Assembly: GCF_026210795.1 (NCBI RefSeq)
Contig: NC_089460.1
Location: forward strand, 1,240,001-1,304,000
DNA from: Rhizophagus irregularis
Lineage: Eukaryota; Glomeromycota; Glomeromycetes; Glomerales; Glomeraceae
Reading direction: 5' to 3'
DNA length: 64,000 nt
The position numbers and the translations under genes were made by a program. Positions 11,767-22,889 of this stretch are shown here, piece after piece (the stretch's first letter is position 1; each line of letters begins with the position of its first letter). The notes beneath the pieces are model-generated. The model ran no database searches. It worked only from the letters and a program-made list of their open reading frames with translations, and was not told where the DNA came from.

Positions 11767-14110
11767 CAGTCAAAGTTCTCTATAACGAATCTCGATTTCT
11801 GGAGGTTATAATTCGTTATGGTGAAAATTTCGGTAATAATTGTACCGAATTTTAAACATTTATTCGCTATGATAAGCAATACCGAAAATCATATTCAAAT
11901 TCGATATATTGAATATATTCAGAAATTTAGTTAATAATCAATTTTTTAAATGGTAAATTTGGCACGAACTTTATTACTTCATTATAATAAACTATCATGC
12001 TATTCTTTATTTATTCTAAAACACGAATCCAAAGTAACTTGCTGTTTAGAATGGAATTCTTCCCACTTTATTACTTTACGCAATTTTTTTATGGTTCGAA
12101 TATGATCATTTGAAAATTCCATTTTATCAGATTTTTGTTCCATATATGTGATTATTTGATTGAGTGCCGCTAATGCCTCATAGTTACTGATAATTGGAAT
12201 TTCTGGCCCCTCAACATTTGGTTCTTCTGGCTCTGTTATCATTTCTATAATTTCTTTATCAGTCATCATCTGGTGATTTGTTTCATCCTTTTCATACTCT
12301 AAATATTCTTCAGCAGAAATTGGGCTTCTGTATATTTTAGAAGCCAGCTGGCCAATAAGATCTTGTAGTTGGTCAACTTCTTCAAATTCATCAAAATCAA
12401 AATCAATGTCATCGTCAGTACTTGGTGGAAGAATGCCAGTTTTTCTCCAACCATTTGTAATAGTTACTGGTTGAACTAATTCCCATGCTTTTGCTGCATA
12501 TTTAATTGCTTTTTTTATTGTAATTTCAGGTATGGGTTGTCCATTTTCTTGACTATTATCAAATGCTTTAATACGATTCTGCAAAAATAGTTTTCGATAT
12601 TGTGCCTACATTTATTATTTTATTAATAAATTGGTTTTTTTTTGTCAATTATAAAACATTTTTGTACTTACTTTAAAACTATAAATGATTCCAGCATCAC
12701 ATGGCTGAAAGCGTGAAGTTGTATTAGGAGGTAATTTATGAAGACAAATATTGGAAAATTCAACATCATCAATTAATTTATGAGTGGATGCGCCATCATA
12801 AAGTAAGATTATATGTCTATTTTGGAGTCTTAGGCGTGAATCAAAGAGCTTTAACCAATCGTTCCAGATACTAACTTGCATATAAGCTGTTTTATTCCAA
12901 TAATATTGTACTGGTAGTGACGACTTTGGAACATTTTTTAAGGCGCGTGGATTTTGGCTTTTCCCAATAAAAACTGGTTTTACTTTTTCAGTTCCTGAAG
13001 CATTACAACATAATGCAATAGTAACTCGTTCCTTAGATAGTTTTTTACCCACAACTATTGTAAGATAAGTATTATTTTAGTTTATATATGATTTTTTATA
13101 TTAATTTTATACTAATTAATATTTAATTTACCTGGACCAGTTGATAAAGTTCGATTTGGCTCCATTTTCCAATAAAGTCCAGTTTTATCAATGTTGAAAA
13201 TATCATCAGGTGAATATTCTTTAAGAATATTTTGAAGATCTTTACGCATCTCATTCAAATCTTCTTCTGAAGGAGCGCTTGCTGCTTACCAATGTTTACT
13301 GAAGATTGAATTGTGGCGTTTTTTAAAACTCTACTTCCCGTCATCGATCCTTTAAAGTCTTGTACATCAAGTAATGTTGCAAAATCACATGCTTTTTGTG
13401 CCAATAATTCGCCACTAATAGTAATATTATTATCAATGGCTTTTTCAACCCAAAAGCCCAAAGCTTCATCAACTTGTGGAAAATTTGGTTTGACTTGTTT
13501 TTTAAGTGAAGCTTCATAAGAATCCAATTTTAAAGCCAACCATTTTTCACTTTCTTTTAAAATATCGGATATCATTTCTTGTGAAACATCATATTCTTTA
13601 GCAAGTTCTTTATTTTTAGGTGTTGGTTTCTGCAACTTTTTTAGACAAACTTCTTGTTTTTGAGCACCTGTAAGAGAGGCTCTGGTTTGTTTTATATAAG
13701 AAGCTTTCTCTTTACCTTTAGAAGTTTTTTGTCTTTTTTCTTGAGACATTTGAAATAAAATGATCAATTATCAAAAAAAAAATTCACACGATTGTTTAAT
13801 TTATAACGTGAAACTTTCTATTAATGGAAATTTCGTTATATCCCTTACATTTTAACGTGAAATTCGTTAAAAAAAAATTCGTTACAGTCATTATAAAAAT
13901 TCGTTATAAAATAAATTTGTTAATTAAAGATTCATTTTATTAATAATTGTACAGATCTTCATTTTCATTATACGCAATGGTAGGATTTACTATAAAAATT
14001 CGTTATTTTTAATTATTTTATTTAATAAAAAATTGGTACCACTCATGTGATTCGATTCGCAATGGCGTAAAATTCGGAATACAGAAATTCGTTATAGAGA
14101 ACTTTGACTG
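11767..14110 (-). mobile_element. Complete pogo/Tigger DNA transposon (2,344 bp)
   Basis: The first and last 24 bases are perfect inverted repeats starting CAGTCAAAGTTCTCTATA, flanked by TA at 11765-11766 and 14111-14112. The transposase gene lies inside on the minus strand. Additional TTCGTTATA-type motifs near both ends look like subterminal repeats. Confidence 0.93.
12000..13749 (-). CDS. Pogo/Tigger transposase (CENP-B HTH plus DDE_1), frame-broken
   Basis: Read leftward from the ATG at 13749. The N-terminal part is rich in Lys and has a helix-turn-helix (about 13650-13480: KELAKEYDVSQEMISDIL) followed by a CENP-B-type second DNA-binding region. The catalytic part has three aspartates in the pogo arrangement: NIDKTGLYWK (about 13170), LLYDGAST (about 12795) and QPCDAGIIYSFK (about 12690). 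Two introns are supported by splice sites: about 13130-13050 and about 12664-12610. The C-terminal exon (12584-12000) is acidic and Glu-rich, as usual for Tigger proteins. One frameshift lies near 13280-13310, between the HTH region and the first catalytic Asp; an intron is possible there but I could not place one. Otherwise it is close to intact, and it is enclosed by perfect terminal repeats. Confidence 0.85.
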
Positions 14111-14112
14111 TA

Positions 14113-14630
14113 TCTAAATACTGCAATATTTTATTATTTATTAAGTATTTAATTTTTTAAGCATTTTTTTAGTACTTTAATAATTTAACATTTATAGGCA
14201 TTTTATCAATATATCTTATATTCAATAAGTACTATTTATGAATATTTAATAAATGCTTTGATAAATATTATAATACTATACAATATTTGACTTTACTTCA
14301 AATAAGTTTTACACAATGTGAAAGTGGGGTTTGAGGACCAAAGGTCTGATCCCCACTGAATGTTAAAAATAATATCAATTTTTCTTATTATATTAGAAGA
14401 GCTTCTATTAGCTCTAGAATCTTAATTTTGATATTATATTTTTAAGCTTTGTGTGGATTCTCCATCTTCAGTAAGCATATCAATTTTTATTAATATATTA
14501 GAAAAGTTTTTAACGACTCTAGAATCTTAATTTCTATATCAACTTTTCAGTTATATTTATTAAATTTAATGAAAATTATTATATCAGGAATTGATTCTGC
14601 ATGAATTAACTCATTAATTAGCATATTAAC
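14113..14630. other. AT-rich non-coding stretch with one GC hairpin
   Basis: No gene recognised. A short imperfect hairpin (GTGGGG...CCCCAC with an inner GACC/GGTC stem) lies at 14324-14356. Confidence 0.4.
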
Positions 14631-14633
14631 TAC

Positions 14634-15260
14634 TTAAGTCTAACAAAAATAATGAAAATAAGTCTAACGAAAATAAGTCTAATAGTCCTTATTACTTTAT
14701 AATTAAGTCTAACAGTTTTTTTAAGTCTAATGAAAATTTATAAATAAGTCTAACCAAAAAATAAGTCTAACCAAATAACTCTAACTGCCCTAAATAAGTC
14801 TAACCAAAAATGTGTATAACAGAAATGGTTTCAAACGTGTTAGCTCATTAAATGGCATATCAAATAAATAAGTCTAACAAAAATATATATGCCATGTTTT
14901 ATATCTATATGCGTTAGCTTACTAAATGGCATATCAAATTATTAAATCTAACAAAAATTTGTCACAATTTTCTCTGGTATAAGTCTAACGAAAAAATTTA
15001 AGTTAAATGATTGTCCTAAGTTTCCCATTAATAAATCTAATGAAAATTGTGAATAAAGAACTGGTTTTGCACAGCCACGCTCCTTAACTAGCATATTTTA
15101 TATAAAAGTCTAATAAAAATAACTCCTGTAAAAATCCTGAAAAATCTGCAAAATTGTCCCGACTTTTCCTTAGTCAAGAACAAGTTTAACATAAGCTAGC
15201 TCATCAAATAGCATAAAACTTTAACGAAAAAATATAAAAAAGCAAGTCTAATGAAAATTT
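14634..15260. repeat. Dispersed array of AAGTCTAACAAAAAT-type repeats
   Basis: The motif AAGTCTAAY followed by A-rich sequence occurs about fifteen times in 630 bp at irregular spacing, interrupted by pieces such as GTTAGCTCATTAAATGGCAT that also recur. No coding sense is evident. It looks like a degenerate minisatellite or the subterminal zone of a lost element. Confidence 0.6.
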
Positions 15261-15469
15261 AGCAAATGTCCATTAGATATTACGCCTAAATTTAAGTTAG
15301 CCGAAATAATCTTTTTATTTATTCTGGTTGACAACTAACACAATAATCTGCTTCTTCCATTTTTATCAAAATGAGGCATTTCCTGCAAAGAGAAATATTA
15401 AAATTTGTAAGCGTATTTCTATAGGTAACCATTATTTTCTCATAATTTCTTTCTCGTATTTCTGATTAA

Positions 15470-15690
15470 AGTCTATCATAAAATTGGCTAGCAAAGGATT
15501 GGCCAACATAAGTTCTTTCTTGTTGAAATCTATCATAGTATTGGGTAATATAATAACCTCTAATATATAGTGAACATCGTCCACAAGCAGAGGTTGTAGG
15601 CTTTCTGCAATCAGAACAAAGTATACGTTTTTTAGCCTTCTAATGGAATCGACATCCTTCAGGCCTAGTACTAGCATTCCCATAAGCCAT
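15470..15690 (-). pseudogene. Possible remnant of a Cys-knuckle protein
   Basis: In one minus-strand frame a short stretch reads CSDCRKPTTSACGRC followed by a Tyr/Gln-rich segment, resembling a small zinc ribbon. It has no clear start, and the surrounding frames are broken. A longer open frame overlaps it (15432-15725) but has no recognisable domain. I cannot assign a family. Confidence 0.2.
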
Positions 15691-15970
15691 TCTGGTATTG
15701 CAGAGAAATGGGCAAGAATATGCACTGATCATCCTACTTTTTTATTACTAGATTCGAAAAGATTAATTAATAATTAGTTAATGCTTCGGTTTTGCAATAG
15801 CTAGAACTGCTTGAAAAGCTTGTAAATACTTACCTTCAGTAGAGTTTCTATGATCAAAAAGTGATAGGTACATAGGAAATAAATAATTAAAGAAAAAATT
15901 ATATAAGCAAGTAATAGCGTGACAGTTAGAGCTAACTAATATATCAAATGTCTGATGCTTACCTAGAATA

Positions 15971-16249
15971 CACTGGTAAAAAAATGATTTATCCTACACA
16001 TATCTTACACATATTAGGTACTCAAAATGTAGAAAATCATACACAAATAATACACATATCATATACATATCGGGTACTAATATATATATCATACATATAT
16101 CAGGTACCTGATAGGTATACTATATATATAAGTACCCGATATGTGTATGATATGTGTATTATTTGTGTATGATTTTTTACATTTTAAGTACCCGATATAT
16201 GTAAGATATGTGTAGGATATGTGTAGGATAGACCATTTTTTTACCAGTG
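15971..16249. mobile_element. 279-bp CACTG-ended foldback MITE
   Basis: The ends are inverted repeats beginning CACTGGTAAAAAAATG, and almost the whole element is two inverted arms. They are built of ATATGTGTA/CGGGTAC units around a GGTACCTGATAGG centre near 16105. It is flanked by ATA on both sides, a 3-bp duplication as in CACTA-type elements. Removing it with one ATA joins the polymerase reading frame. The 74-codon open frame inside is just repeat sequence. Confidence 0.8.
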
Positions 16250-16343
16250 ATATATAGAAGAATTTAGTATAGAGATAGCTGATTTCAATCCAATTAGTCC
16301 TACCGCCTATACATCTTTGCCAAAAACTTTACTGAAACGTAAT
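16250..16343 (+). pseudogene. Polinton-type PolB fragment 1 (N-terminal)
   Basis: Reads EEFSIEIADFNPISP and a TSLPKTL motif, matching the N-terminal stretch before the INI..NDD segment of Polinton-like polymerases. It continues 15948-15970 (SDAYLEY) across the inserted MITE. Confidence 0.6.
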
Positions 16344-16637
16344 AGGACCCTGGATATCTAATATAAAGGTCATAATAGACTTTTGGCCAAAAACACCCCT
16401 TTTTGCTGAAACTCAAAAAATCGTTTTTTGTAAATATCTCAGCATCCAGTAATTCAATTTTAATGAACTTTTTTTATTTTGTAGCCCTCATTTAGCTCTA
16501 CAATTTAAAAAAAAGTTCATCAAAATTGGCCACGATGCTTGAGATATTTACAAAAAATGATTTTTTGAGCCCCTGAAAAATGGGCCAATCTGCCGAAAGT
16601 GTGACTTATGACCTGTTTTGGAGATATTCGGGGTCCT
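16344..16637. mobile_element. 294-bp hAT-like MITE, AGGACCC ends
   Basis: Terminal inverted repeats start AGGACCCYGRATATCT, with a further AGGTCATAA match inside. An 8-bp duplication AACGTAAT flanks it (16336-16343 and 16638-16645). The interior is a large inverted repeat with arms containing TTTGTAAATATCTCAGCATC. Confidence 0.85.
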
Positions 16638-16645
16638 AACGTAAT

Positions 16646-16977
16646 AATGGAATTATTAATATTCAAAATAATGATGATTGGTGTTTCAGATCGTGTATCC
16701 TAGGAGCTTTGCATCCAGTTAAAGTTCATTTGAAAAGAAATCCGCATCAGCTATATGGAGATTTCATGAAGGAACTTAATATAGATGACATCCCAATTCC
16801 AGTACCAGATTCAACACCAGTTTATAAAAAGTTCAAAAAAAATAACCTCAAAATCAGTCTATGTGTCTATGAATGGCATAACCAAAATAAATGTCTTGAC
16901 TTTCACTATATTTCAAAAAGAAGAGGTAATGAATATAAGCAAGTAAATCTTCTAATAATTACAGAAGAAGAAAGAAG
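16646..16977 (+). pseudogene. Polinton-type PolB fragment 2
   Basis: Reads INIQNNDDWCFR, then ALHPVK and a region with DIPIPVPDSTPVYKKFKKNN, then NLLIITEEERS. This is the order seen in the N-terminal region of Polinton-like polymerases. The frame runs into the next insertion at 16978; the residues encoded after that point (to 17043) belong to the inserted element. Confidence 0.75.
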
Positions 16978-18080
16978 TAGGACCCCAAACAATATATATA
17001 TAGGTCAGATAAAAAATTCAAAATTTACTAAGGTCAATAAGTAAATATTTTTCATGTCTGCTAAGCAAACTTTTATCTAACCATAAATTTTTTACAACTG
17101 TTAAGCAATTTATTTTATGATATATATATATTTATATATAATTTTTTTTATAAAATATGTATATAAAAAAAACTAAAAAAACAAAAATTTTTGAAATAAA
17201 GTATGGATAAAGCTATTATTATTTTTTTGTAATATTACAACTTATAAATAAATGTTTCTTATTAATATTTCGTATATTTGTTCTGTAACTTTAGAGCGTA
17301 ATTTAGGCACTTTAGTCAAAGGAAACATCCAAAACCTTCTTAAGTAAAGTTGTTCAGCAGATTCGAATCTACTTACATATAAATTTTTATCATGATTGAA
17401 TAGATATTTATAGATTTATTCATGTTTTTTGTAACGTCACCAATACGAGGAATTTTTATTTTTAAAATTTACTGTAAAATTTGTCAAAAAAAATATTTTT
17501 AAAAAATTTTCTAAGTAAAAATGAAATAACTTTTACTGATTATTACAAAAATTATAGTGTAAAATTATAAAAAAAACAGAAAACCACTTATTTTTCCCTT
17601 TCCATCCACCTGTTGCTCTCATTTCAATATATATTTTTTTACTGTTACACAGATGCATATATGATTTATAATTTTAATGTTACGTGGATGCATATTTGTT
17701 TTATCAAAAACACATTACACAATCACATCTAAAAATGATTCCTGTATTACTTATACAATTAACTTATTCTTTGTATTAAAAATAGTAAATTTTTTTTACA
17801 CAAACATGTTTATAACTTTGTTTACATATTTTATTAAATTTTTTTAATGTGAAAAATGTAAATATATATTATATTATATATATATATTAAAAAAATCTAT
17901 CCTGCTATGCAAATATATATCTGACTATTAATAATTTAATACTCTGTTACGTATAATTATATCTGACTATTTAAAAATTATGGTATCAAATAAGCAATAA
18001 TAAATCTCACATAATAAAAATTTTTATATGTTGGTTAAGCAAACTCAAAACCTACCTTTATATATATTGTTTGGGGTCCT
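16978..18080. mobile_element. 1,103-bp hAT-like non-autonomous element, AGGACCCC ends
   Basis: Inverted ends AGGACCCCAAACAATATATA are nearly perfect over about 20 bp. The flanking 8-bp duplication is AAAGAAGT (16970-16977 and 18081-18088). The interior is AT-rich and non-coding, so it is presumably mobilised in trans. The first seven bases match the ends of the 294-bp element at 16344, suggesting the same family. Confidence 0.88.
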
Positions 18081-18088
18081 AAAGAAGT

Positions 18089-18448
18089 CACTACTATATT
18101 ATCAAAGATTTACATAAGCTAGTATATAATCATAGTAAACATAAAGAGCGAAAATATATTTGTCATTATTGTCTTCATGTATACTCTTCAGAAATAAGAT
18201 ATAATGAACATTGCCAAAATGCAAGGATCTAAATAATGCTTCTGATGACCACAAATGCCAGTTAAGAATAGGAGTATTAAAGCTTTTTATAATCATAAAT
18301 GCATGCAACCAAATCCATATTGCATTTTCTGGGATCTAGAAATGTTAACTGAAAAGTTAACTTAAAGAAAGAAGATGAAGTTAACCCATGCCAAAGATTA
18401 CAGATCTTGTAACCGTGTGGCTATTGCTATATAGTTGTTCGTATAGAT
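18089..18448 (+). pseudogene. Polinton-type PolB fragment 3 with C2H2-like finger
   Basis: Resumes in frame after the 8-bp duplication: HYYIIKDLHKLV, then the finger ICHYCLHVYSSE...H...C, then decayed sequence ending CNRVAIAI. Several stops and indels follow the finger. Confidence 0.7.
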
Positions 18449-18450
18449 TA

Positions 18451-18691
18451 AAGTTGCCTGACTAAACCTCTCCAAAATTCTATGATTAGTTTTTCCAAAA
18501 TTTTACTATAGTATTATTATAGTTTTGGCAAGATTTCAGCAGTTTTGGCATTTAGAATAGGTTTCGCCAGGTTTCGCTTTTCTTCAGAGTTTCGCCAACT
18601 TTTTAATAAGACTTTCATATAGTTTTGGCAAAGTTTTACCATTTCAGCATTTCGCCAACTTGCCAAAACCCCCTAGTTTCTCCAGCAACCT
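18451..18691. mobile_element. 241-bp TA-flanked MITE, copy 1
   Basis: Ends are A(A/G)GTTGCCTG and its inverse, flanked by TA (18449-18450, 18692-18693). The interior is rich in TTTCGCCA/GTTTTGGCAAG motifs. A second copy of exactly the same length is at 34535-34775. Confidence 0.85.
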
Positions 18692-18693
18692 TA

Positions 18694-18866
18694 GTATGAA
18701 TAGTTCACTCAACTATGAAATCATAAGTCAAGATTTATATAGGAGTCCAGATGCACTTGAAAGATTTGTTACAAAAATCAAGGAAAAGCTAATAAACATA
18801 CAGAAGGACTTATCTGCACCTGCAGAAGTGATAATGGTACTAGGAGATCTTAAAGCATATAATAAG
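18694..18866 (+). pseudogene. Polinton-type PolB fragment 4
   Basis: Reads NYEIISQDLYRSPDALERF and a VLGDLKAYN segment, as in the linker before the zinc-ribbon/HNH-like part of these polymerases. It is interrupted at 18867 by the next insertion. Confidence 0.65.
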
Positions 18867-19603
18867 TATAGTTGTTTCCGAAATTCAATTGGCAAATCTG
18901 AAATCCAAAATTACAAAATCGTAATTAATTACGTGTTACAAAATTAATTACGTATTCCAAAATTCCGAAATTTGCATAATAGTGCGAAATTGCGAATATC
19001 TCAGGATCTAATGATCAGATTTCGATGTTCTTACTACCATTCGATTTGTCTCATCAAGACGAATCTAATAATATGTGTTTCATTTCTATAGCACCGATAT
19101 TGATGGAGTTAATTTACTATAAACATTTAATGAATTTTGGTGTCGAAGCACGATCTAGTGATTAGATTTGAATGAATTTACCACCATTCGATTCGTCATA
19201 ATGAGACGATTCTAATGGCGGTAAGATCATCATTCTAGCATTGAAATTGACAGAGCTATTATGCTATAAATATTTAAAAGTTATTGGTATCGGAGCGCGA
19301 TTTAGTGATTGGATTTAAATGATCTTACTACCATTAGAATCGCCTTATCGAGACGAATCAAATGGTAGTAAGATCATCCAAAACGGATCACTGGGTGCCA
19401 AGTTATTATTTATTAAAGTTTATATATATAAATCGGCCAAAATTAAGGCTAATTCTGGCCAAATATTTTCATAATACGAAATTAATTACGGAGTCCGAAA
19501 TTAATTACGAAATACGGAGTTTTTCTAATGAATTACTTAATAATTACAGAATTATGTAATTACGTATTTCTGTAATATTAAAATAATTTCAGACACAAGT
19601 ATA
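18867..19603. mobile_element. 737-bp hAT-like element, TATAGTTGT ends
   Basis: Left end TATAGTTGTTTCCGAAATT and the inverse of the right end (TATACTTGTGTCTGAAATT) match at 16 of 19 bases. An 8-bp duplication ATAATAAG flanks it (18859-18866, 19604-19611). The interior carries CGTCTCATCGAGACG-type palindromes and RTTAATTACG repeats. It is non-coding. Confidence 0.8.
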
Positions 19604-19611
19604 ATAATAAG

Positions 19612-20132
19612 GCGACAGAATGTTGGATTTACAAGAAACTTTTTTTAAAATCAGCACCAGAGATATTACAAAAACTCAAAGAAGTAAAGCATAATTTACT
19701 AGAAATCAAAGAATGGGAAACATGCATGGAAAAAGAACATTCTAAAAAGAAAGAGACACAAAAAACATACTGAGAAGCTTTAAGTGCATTTAATCAAAAA
19801 GTAAAAGATCATGATCATATAAATGGAAAGTACCAAGATCCAGCTCATGACTCTTGTAACAAAAAATTGCGAATCAGCTCTTTCGAAACTAAAGTGCCTC
19901 TTATATATATGTCATAATTTCTGGGAATATGACTTTCATCTGCTTATGAAAGTTATAAGCAAGTTTATGACTGATAAGCTAAATTGCATCCCAGAGAATA
20001 TAGGAAAGTATAAAGCTATGGATGTTGGCCAGCTCCAATTTCTTGATAGCTTTCAACATATAGGAATGGGATTAGATAAATTAGTAGAATGTCTAGGAAG
20101 AAAGCTTGAAAAATTCCCCTAACTGTTAGGTA
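19612..20132 (+). pseudogene. Polinton-type PolB fragment 5
   Basis: Starts ATECWI and continues through KEVKHNLLEIKEWETCMEKE, VKDHDHINGKY (an HNH-like DHDH), SCNKKLRIS, then FHLLMKVISKF and LQFLDSFQHIGMGLDKLVE. This matches the exonuclease-side region of Polinton-like polymerases. A stop and small indels break it near 19770, 19920 and 20118. Confidence 0.75.
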
Positions 20133-21332
20133 TAAAGCTCCGAACGGGTTGGTTTGGTCCGGATTATAGACGGTTCAGATTAGAGCCAAAATTTGTAAGA
20201 ACCGAACTGAAAAACTGGCGGTTCGGTTCGGTTTAATCTGATTTTTATAAAAATGCGAAAAATCGAATAGCCGGCTATCTAGTGATCGTATAAATTCGAG
20301 CCATATATCATTGGATTTGTCTCGACGAAACGCGTCGAATGGCGGTAAGATAATGTCTCTAGCATCGATAGATCACACGTTAACCCACGCTAAATAATTT
20401 ATAAATAATTAGAATTAGCAAGTTATCTATCGAAGCTAGAGACATGATCTTAGCACCATTCGACACGTCTCAGTGAGATAAATCCAATGAATATAAATTC
20501 GTTCATGTACGACCACTGGATGGCGAACAATATCAAGTTTCGCATTTTTTTTAAAATTTTCAAGCGTTAAAAATTAAAAATTCCGATACATGAATTTATT
20601 CGTCGTCCAATGGTCGTACAAATATGAATTAGGACTCATTGGATTCGTCTCAACGAGACGAGTCGAATGGTGGTAAGATCATGTCTCTAGCATCGATACA
20701 TCACAGGTTGACCCACGCTAAATGATTTATAAATAATTGGAATTAGCAAGCTATCTATCGATGCTAGAGACGTGATCTTACCACCATTCGACTCGTCTCA
20801 TTGAGACGAATCCAATGAGTCCTAATTCATATTTGTATGACCATTGGACGACGAATAAATTCATGTATCGGAATTTTTAATTTTTAACGCTCGAAAATTT
20901 TTAAAAAATGCGAAACTTGATATTATTTGCCATCCAGTGGTCGTACATGAACGAATGTATATTCATTAGATTCGTCTCACTGAGACGCGTCGAATGGTGC
21001 TAAGATCATGTCTCTAGCTCCGATAGATAGCTTGCTAATTTTAATTATTTATAAATCATTTAGCGTGGGTTAACGTGTGATCTATCGATACTAGAGACAT
21101 GATCTTACCACCATTCGACGCGTCTCGTCGAGACGAATCCAATGATATATGGCTCGATTTTGTACGATCACTAGATGGCCAGCTATTCGATTTTTCGCAT
21201 TTTTATAAAAAATTGGATTAAACCGAACTGAACCGCCGGTTTTTCGGTTTTAATACCTGAACTGAACCGAACCGAATTTTGAGCCGGTTTCGGATCGGTT
21301 CCCCAGTTTAGCCTGAACCGTTTGGAGCTTTA
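20133..21332. mobile_element. 1,200-bp palindromic (foldback) hAT-like element
   Basis: The two 600-bp halves are near-complete inverted copies of each other around 20732/20733. Ends are TAAAGCTCCRAACGG and its inverse, flanked by an 8-bp duplication GTTAGGTA (20125-20132, 21333-21340). Each arm is itself palindromic, built from YATTSGATTCGTCTC...GAGACGARTCGAATGG modules. The outer arms are rich in CGGTTCGGTT-type runs. No open frame of note. Confidence 0.9.
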
Positions 21333-21340
21333 GTTAGGTA

Positions 21341-21607
21341 CTTTACTGAGAAAGGCTATTCAATAGATAAGATTAAACTTCTTTTTTGAAAGGACATTTT
21401 TCTATATGACTGGACAAATGCATAGGAAAAATTTGACAGAACAAGCCTCCCGTCTAGAAAGGACTTCTATTCAATTTTTAGTCAGCAAAATATAAGCAAA
21501 AAAGATTACAAATATGCACAAAAAATATGGCAAAAATTCGAGATGCAAAGCTTTGGAGACTATCATGATCTTTACCTGAGACAGACGTACTCTTACTAGC
21601 TGATGTA
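21341..21607 (+). pseudogene. Polinton-type PolB fragment 6
   Basis: After the GTTAGGTA duplication the frame resumes at YFTEKGYSIDKI, then FYMTGQM-like decayed sequence, SLPSRKDFYS and a FHDLYLRT-like stretch, ending in a LLADV segment that is cut by the pogo-like element at 21608. Typical of the region between the exonuclease and motif A. Confidence 0.7.
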
Positions 21608-21902
21608 CAGTCAACTCCCTCTATAGTCACTCCCGTTATAGTCACATTCTACTATATAGTCACACCAGTTGAATGTTCAAAACACTTTATTATTAAAATC
21701 TATCCTATATAGTCACAATCTATCTATAGTCACTATCACACCTATCCTCAAAAATCTTATATTAAAAAGAACCGTTTATAATCACGGTTATATAAAGAAT
21801 ATATTAAATAACTTGGCATCTAATAATCGTACAAAGATGTGTCATAGCTTGTTAGAATCGTCTCACTGAGACGAATCGAATGGTGGTAGTTTTATCCTTT
21901 TC

Positions 21903-22889
21903 TTTTGCAAGTGTTTACGGCCAGACCACCCATTGCCTCTTATGAGGACTAATCTCGGGCTCAAGTGTCCCTATCATCTTCATGGGCAACCATTATAGTT
22001 TTATCCTTTCTTTCAAGTTGTTTACGGCCAGATCACCCATTGCTTCTCTACGACTAATCTCGGTCTGCGTCCTATCATCTTCAATGGGCAACCATTAAAC
22101 CGAGCACTTAATTCCTTTGGCAACAGCACCACTATAGTACACATCCCCCATCGGGCCATTTAGGCTGATCTGAAGCTAGGTACACGCCGCCTACTCATCC
22201 TATACCCATTGCATGACATCGATACTCAATTTATTTAACGACCTTTAGAGAGCATCTACTTTCGCCGAGACTTTCGACAGGTAACATCAACCATCTAGGG
22301 CACCCTTCCATACCACCATTTTATGGTGACGGCAGCCTCACTCAAAGCCACTACAGCCCGCGATTACCTAAAGACCGATAGTACAGTTGTTTACCCCTAC
22401 AGAGGTATACTTTTGTAGTGACCACTCGGACAAAGTAGTAGGCATCTGTCCGGGACGATCACCCCCTTATGGTGGGTATCAACCACCAGGGATCACCAAC
22501 CAGGACCCAAGGAGTAGGGAATCGAACCCCATAGCCATGCTACCTGTTCTGTGCACGAACACCTTGGTTGGTCTAAGACCTAACAGAAGGTCTAACTACC
22601 ACTAAGACATTGCACCCTCAGCTTTACCATCTAGGACAACCATCTAGCCATTACTGACCCCAAGCGGTATCGTAGAGTGACCACCCGGACAGGAAGTCCC
22701 CCCAAGGTATAGTAGTGACCTCAAGGACAGGACTGCGCACATGCCAATAGCCTCATAGGGAACGTTAGAAGGACACCATGACCGCTTAGTTGAAATGTGC
22801 GGCCTAACTGTACACACTAATTCACCATGATGCAGTCCAACTACACTAATCCCTGTACCTTCACGCTATTGGTTGTAGCGTCCGCAGTA
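21903..22889. mobile_element. 987-bp SINE-like retroposed insertion with tRNA-type promoter
   Basis: A 16-bp direct repeat TAGTTTTATCCTTTTC flanks the insertion (21887-21902 and 22890-22905), as for a retroposed sequence. The inserted DNA is clearly more GC-rich than its surroundings. Its first part contains two tandem copies of about 115 bp (TTTACGGCCAGACCACCCAT...GGGCAACCATTA). The remaining 760 bp has no long open frame. Confidence 0.65.
22510..22614 (-). promoter_or_regulatory. tRNA-like pol III promoter inside the SINE-like insertion
   Basis: On the minus strand a perfect B box GGTTCGATTCC (22518-22528) lies downstream of an A-box-like TAGTGGTAGTT (22594-22604). The spacing is longer than in a standard tRNA but would fit an intron-bearing or tRNA-derived head. 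The putative acceptor ends do not pair, so this is read as a SINE promoter, not a working tRNA gene. Confidence 0.5.

Noticed and set aside
14324-14356. GTGGGG...CCCCAC hairpin as a terminator or regulatory RNA
   Set aside because: Isolated imperfect hairpin in non-coding AT-rich DNA with no gene nearby; no basis for a function.
14634-15260. CRISPR-like array
   Set aside because: Spacing is irregular, units are degenerate, and the sequence is eukaryotic (spliced genes, hAT/LINE elements).
15948-16172. Open frame on the plus strand as a gene
   Set aside because: Only its first eight codons or so belong to the PolB fragment; the rest is the CGGGTAC-rich foldback MITE.
22510-22614. Functional tRNA gene
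   Set aside because: A perfect B box is present, but the A box is imperfect, box spacing is long and the putative acceptor ends do not pair; it lies inside a retroposed insertion.
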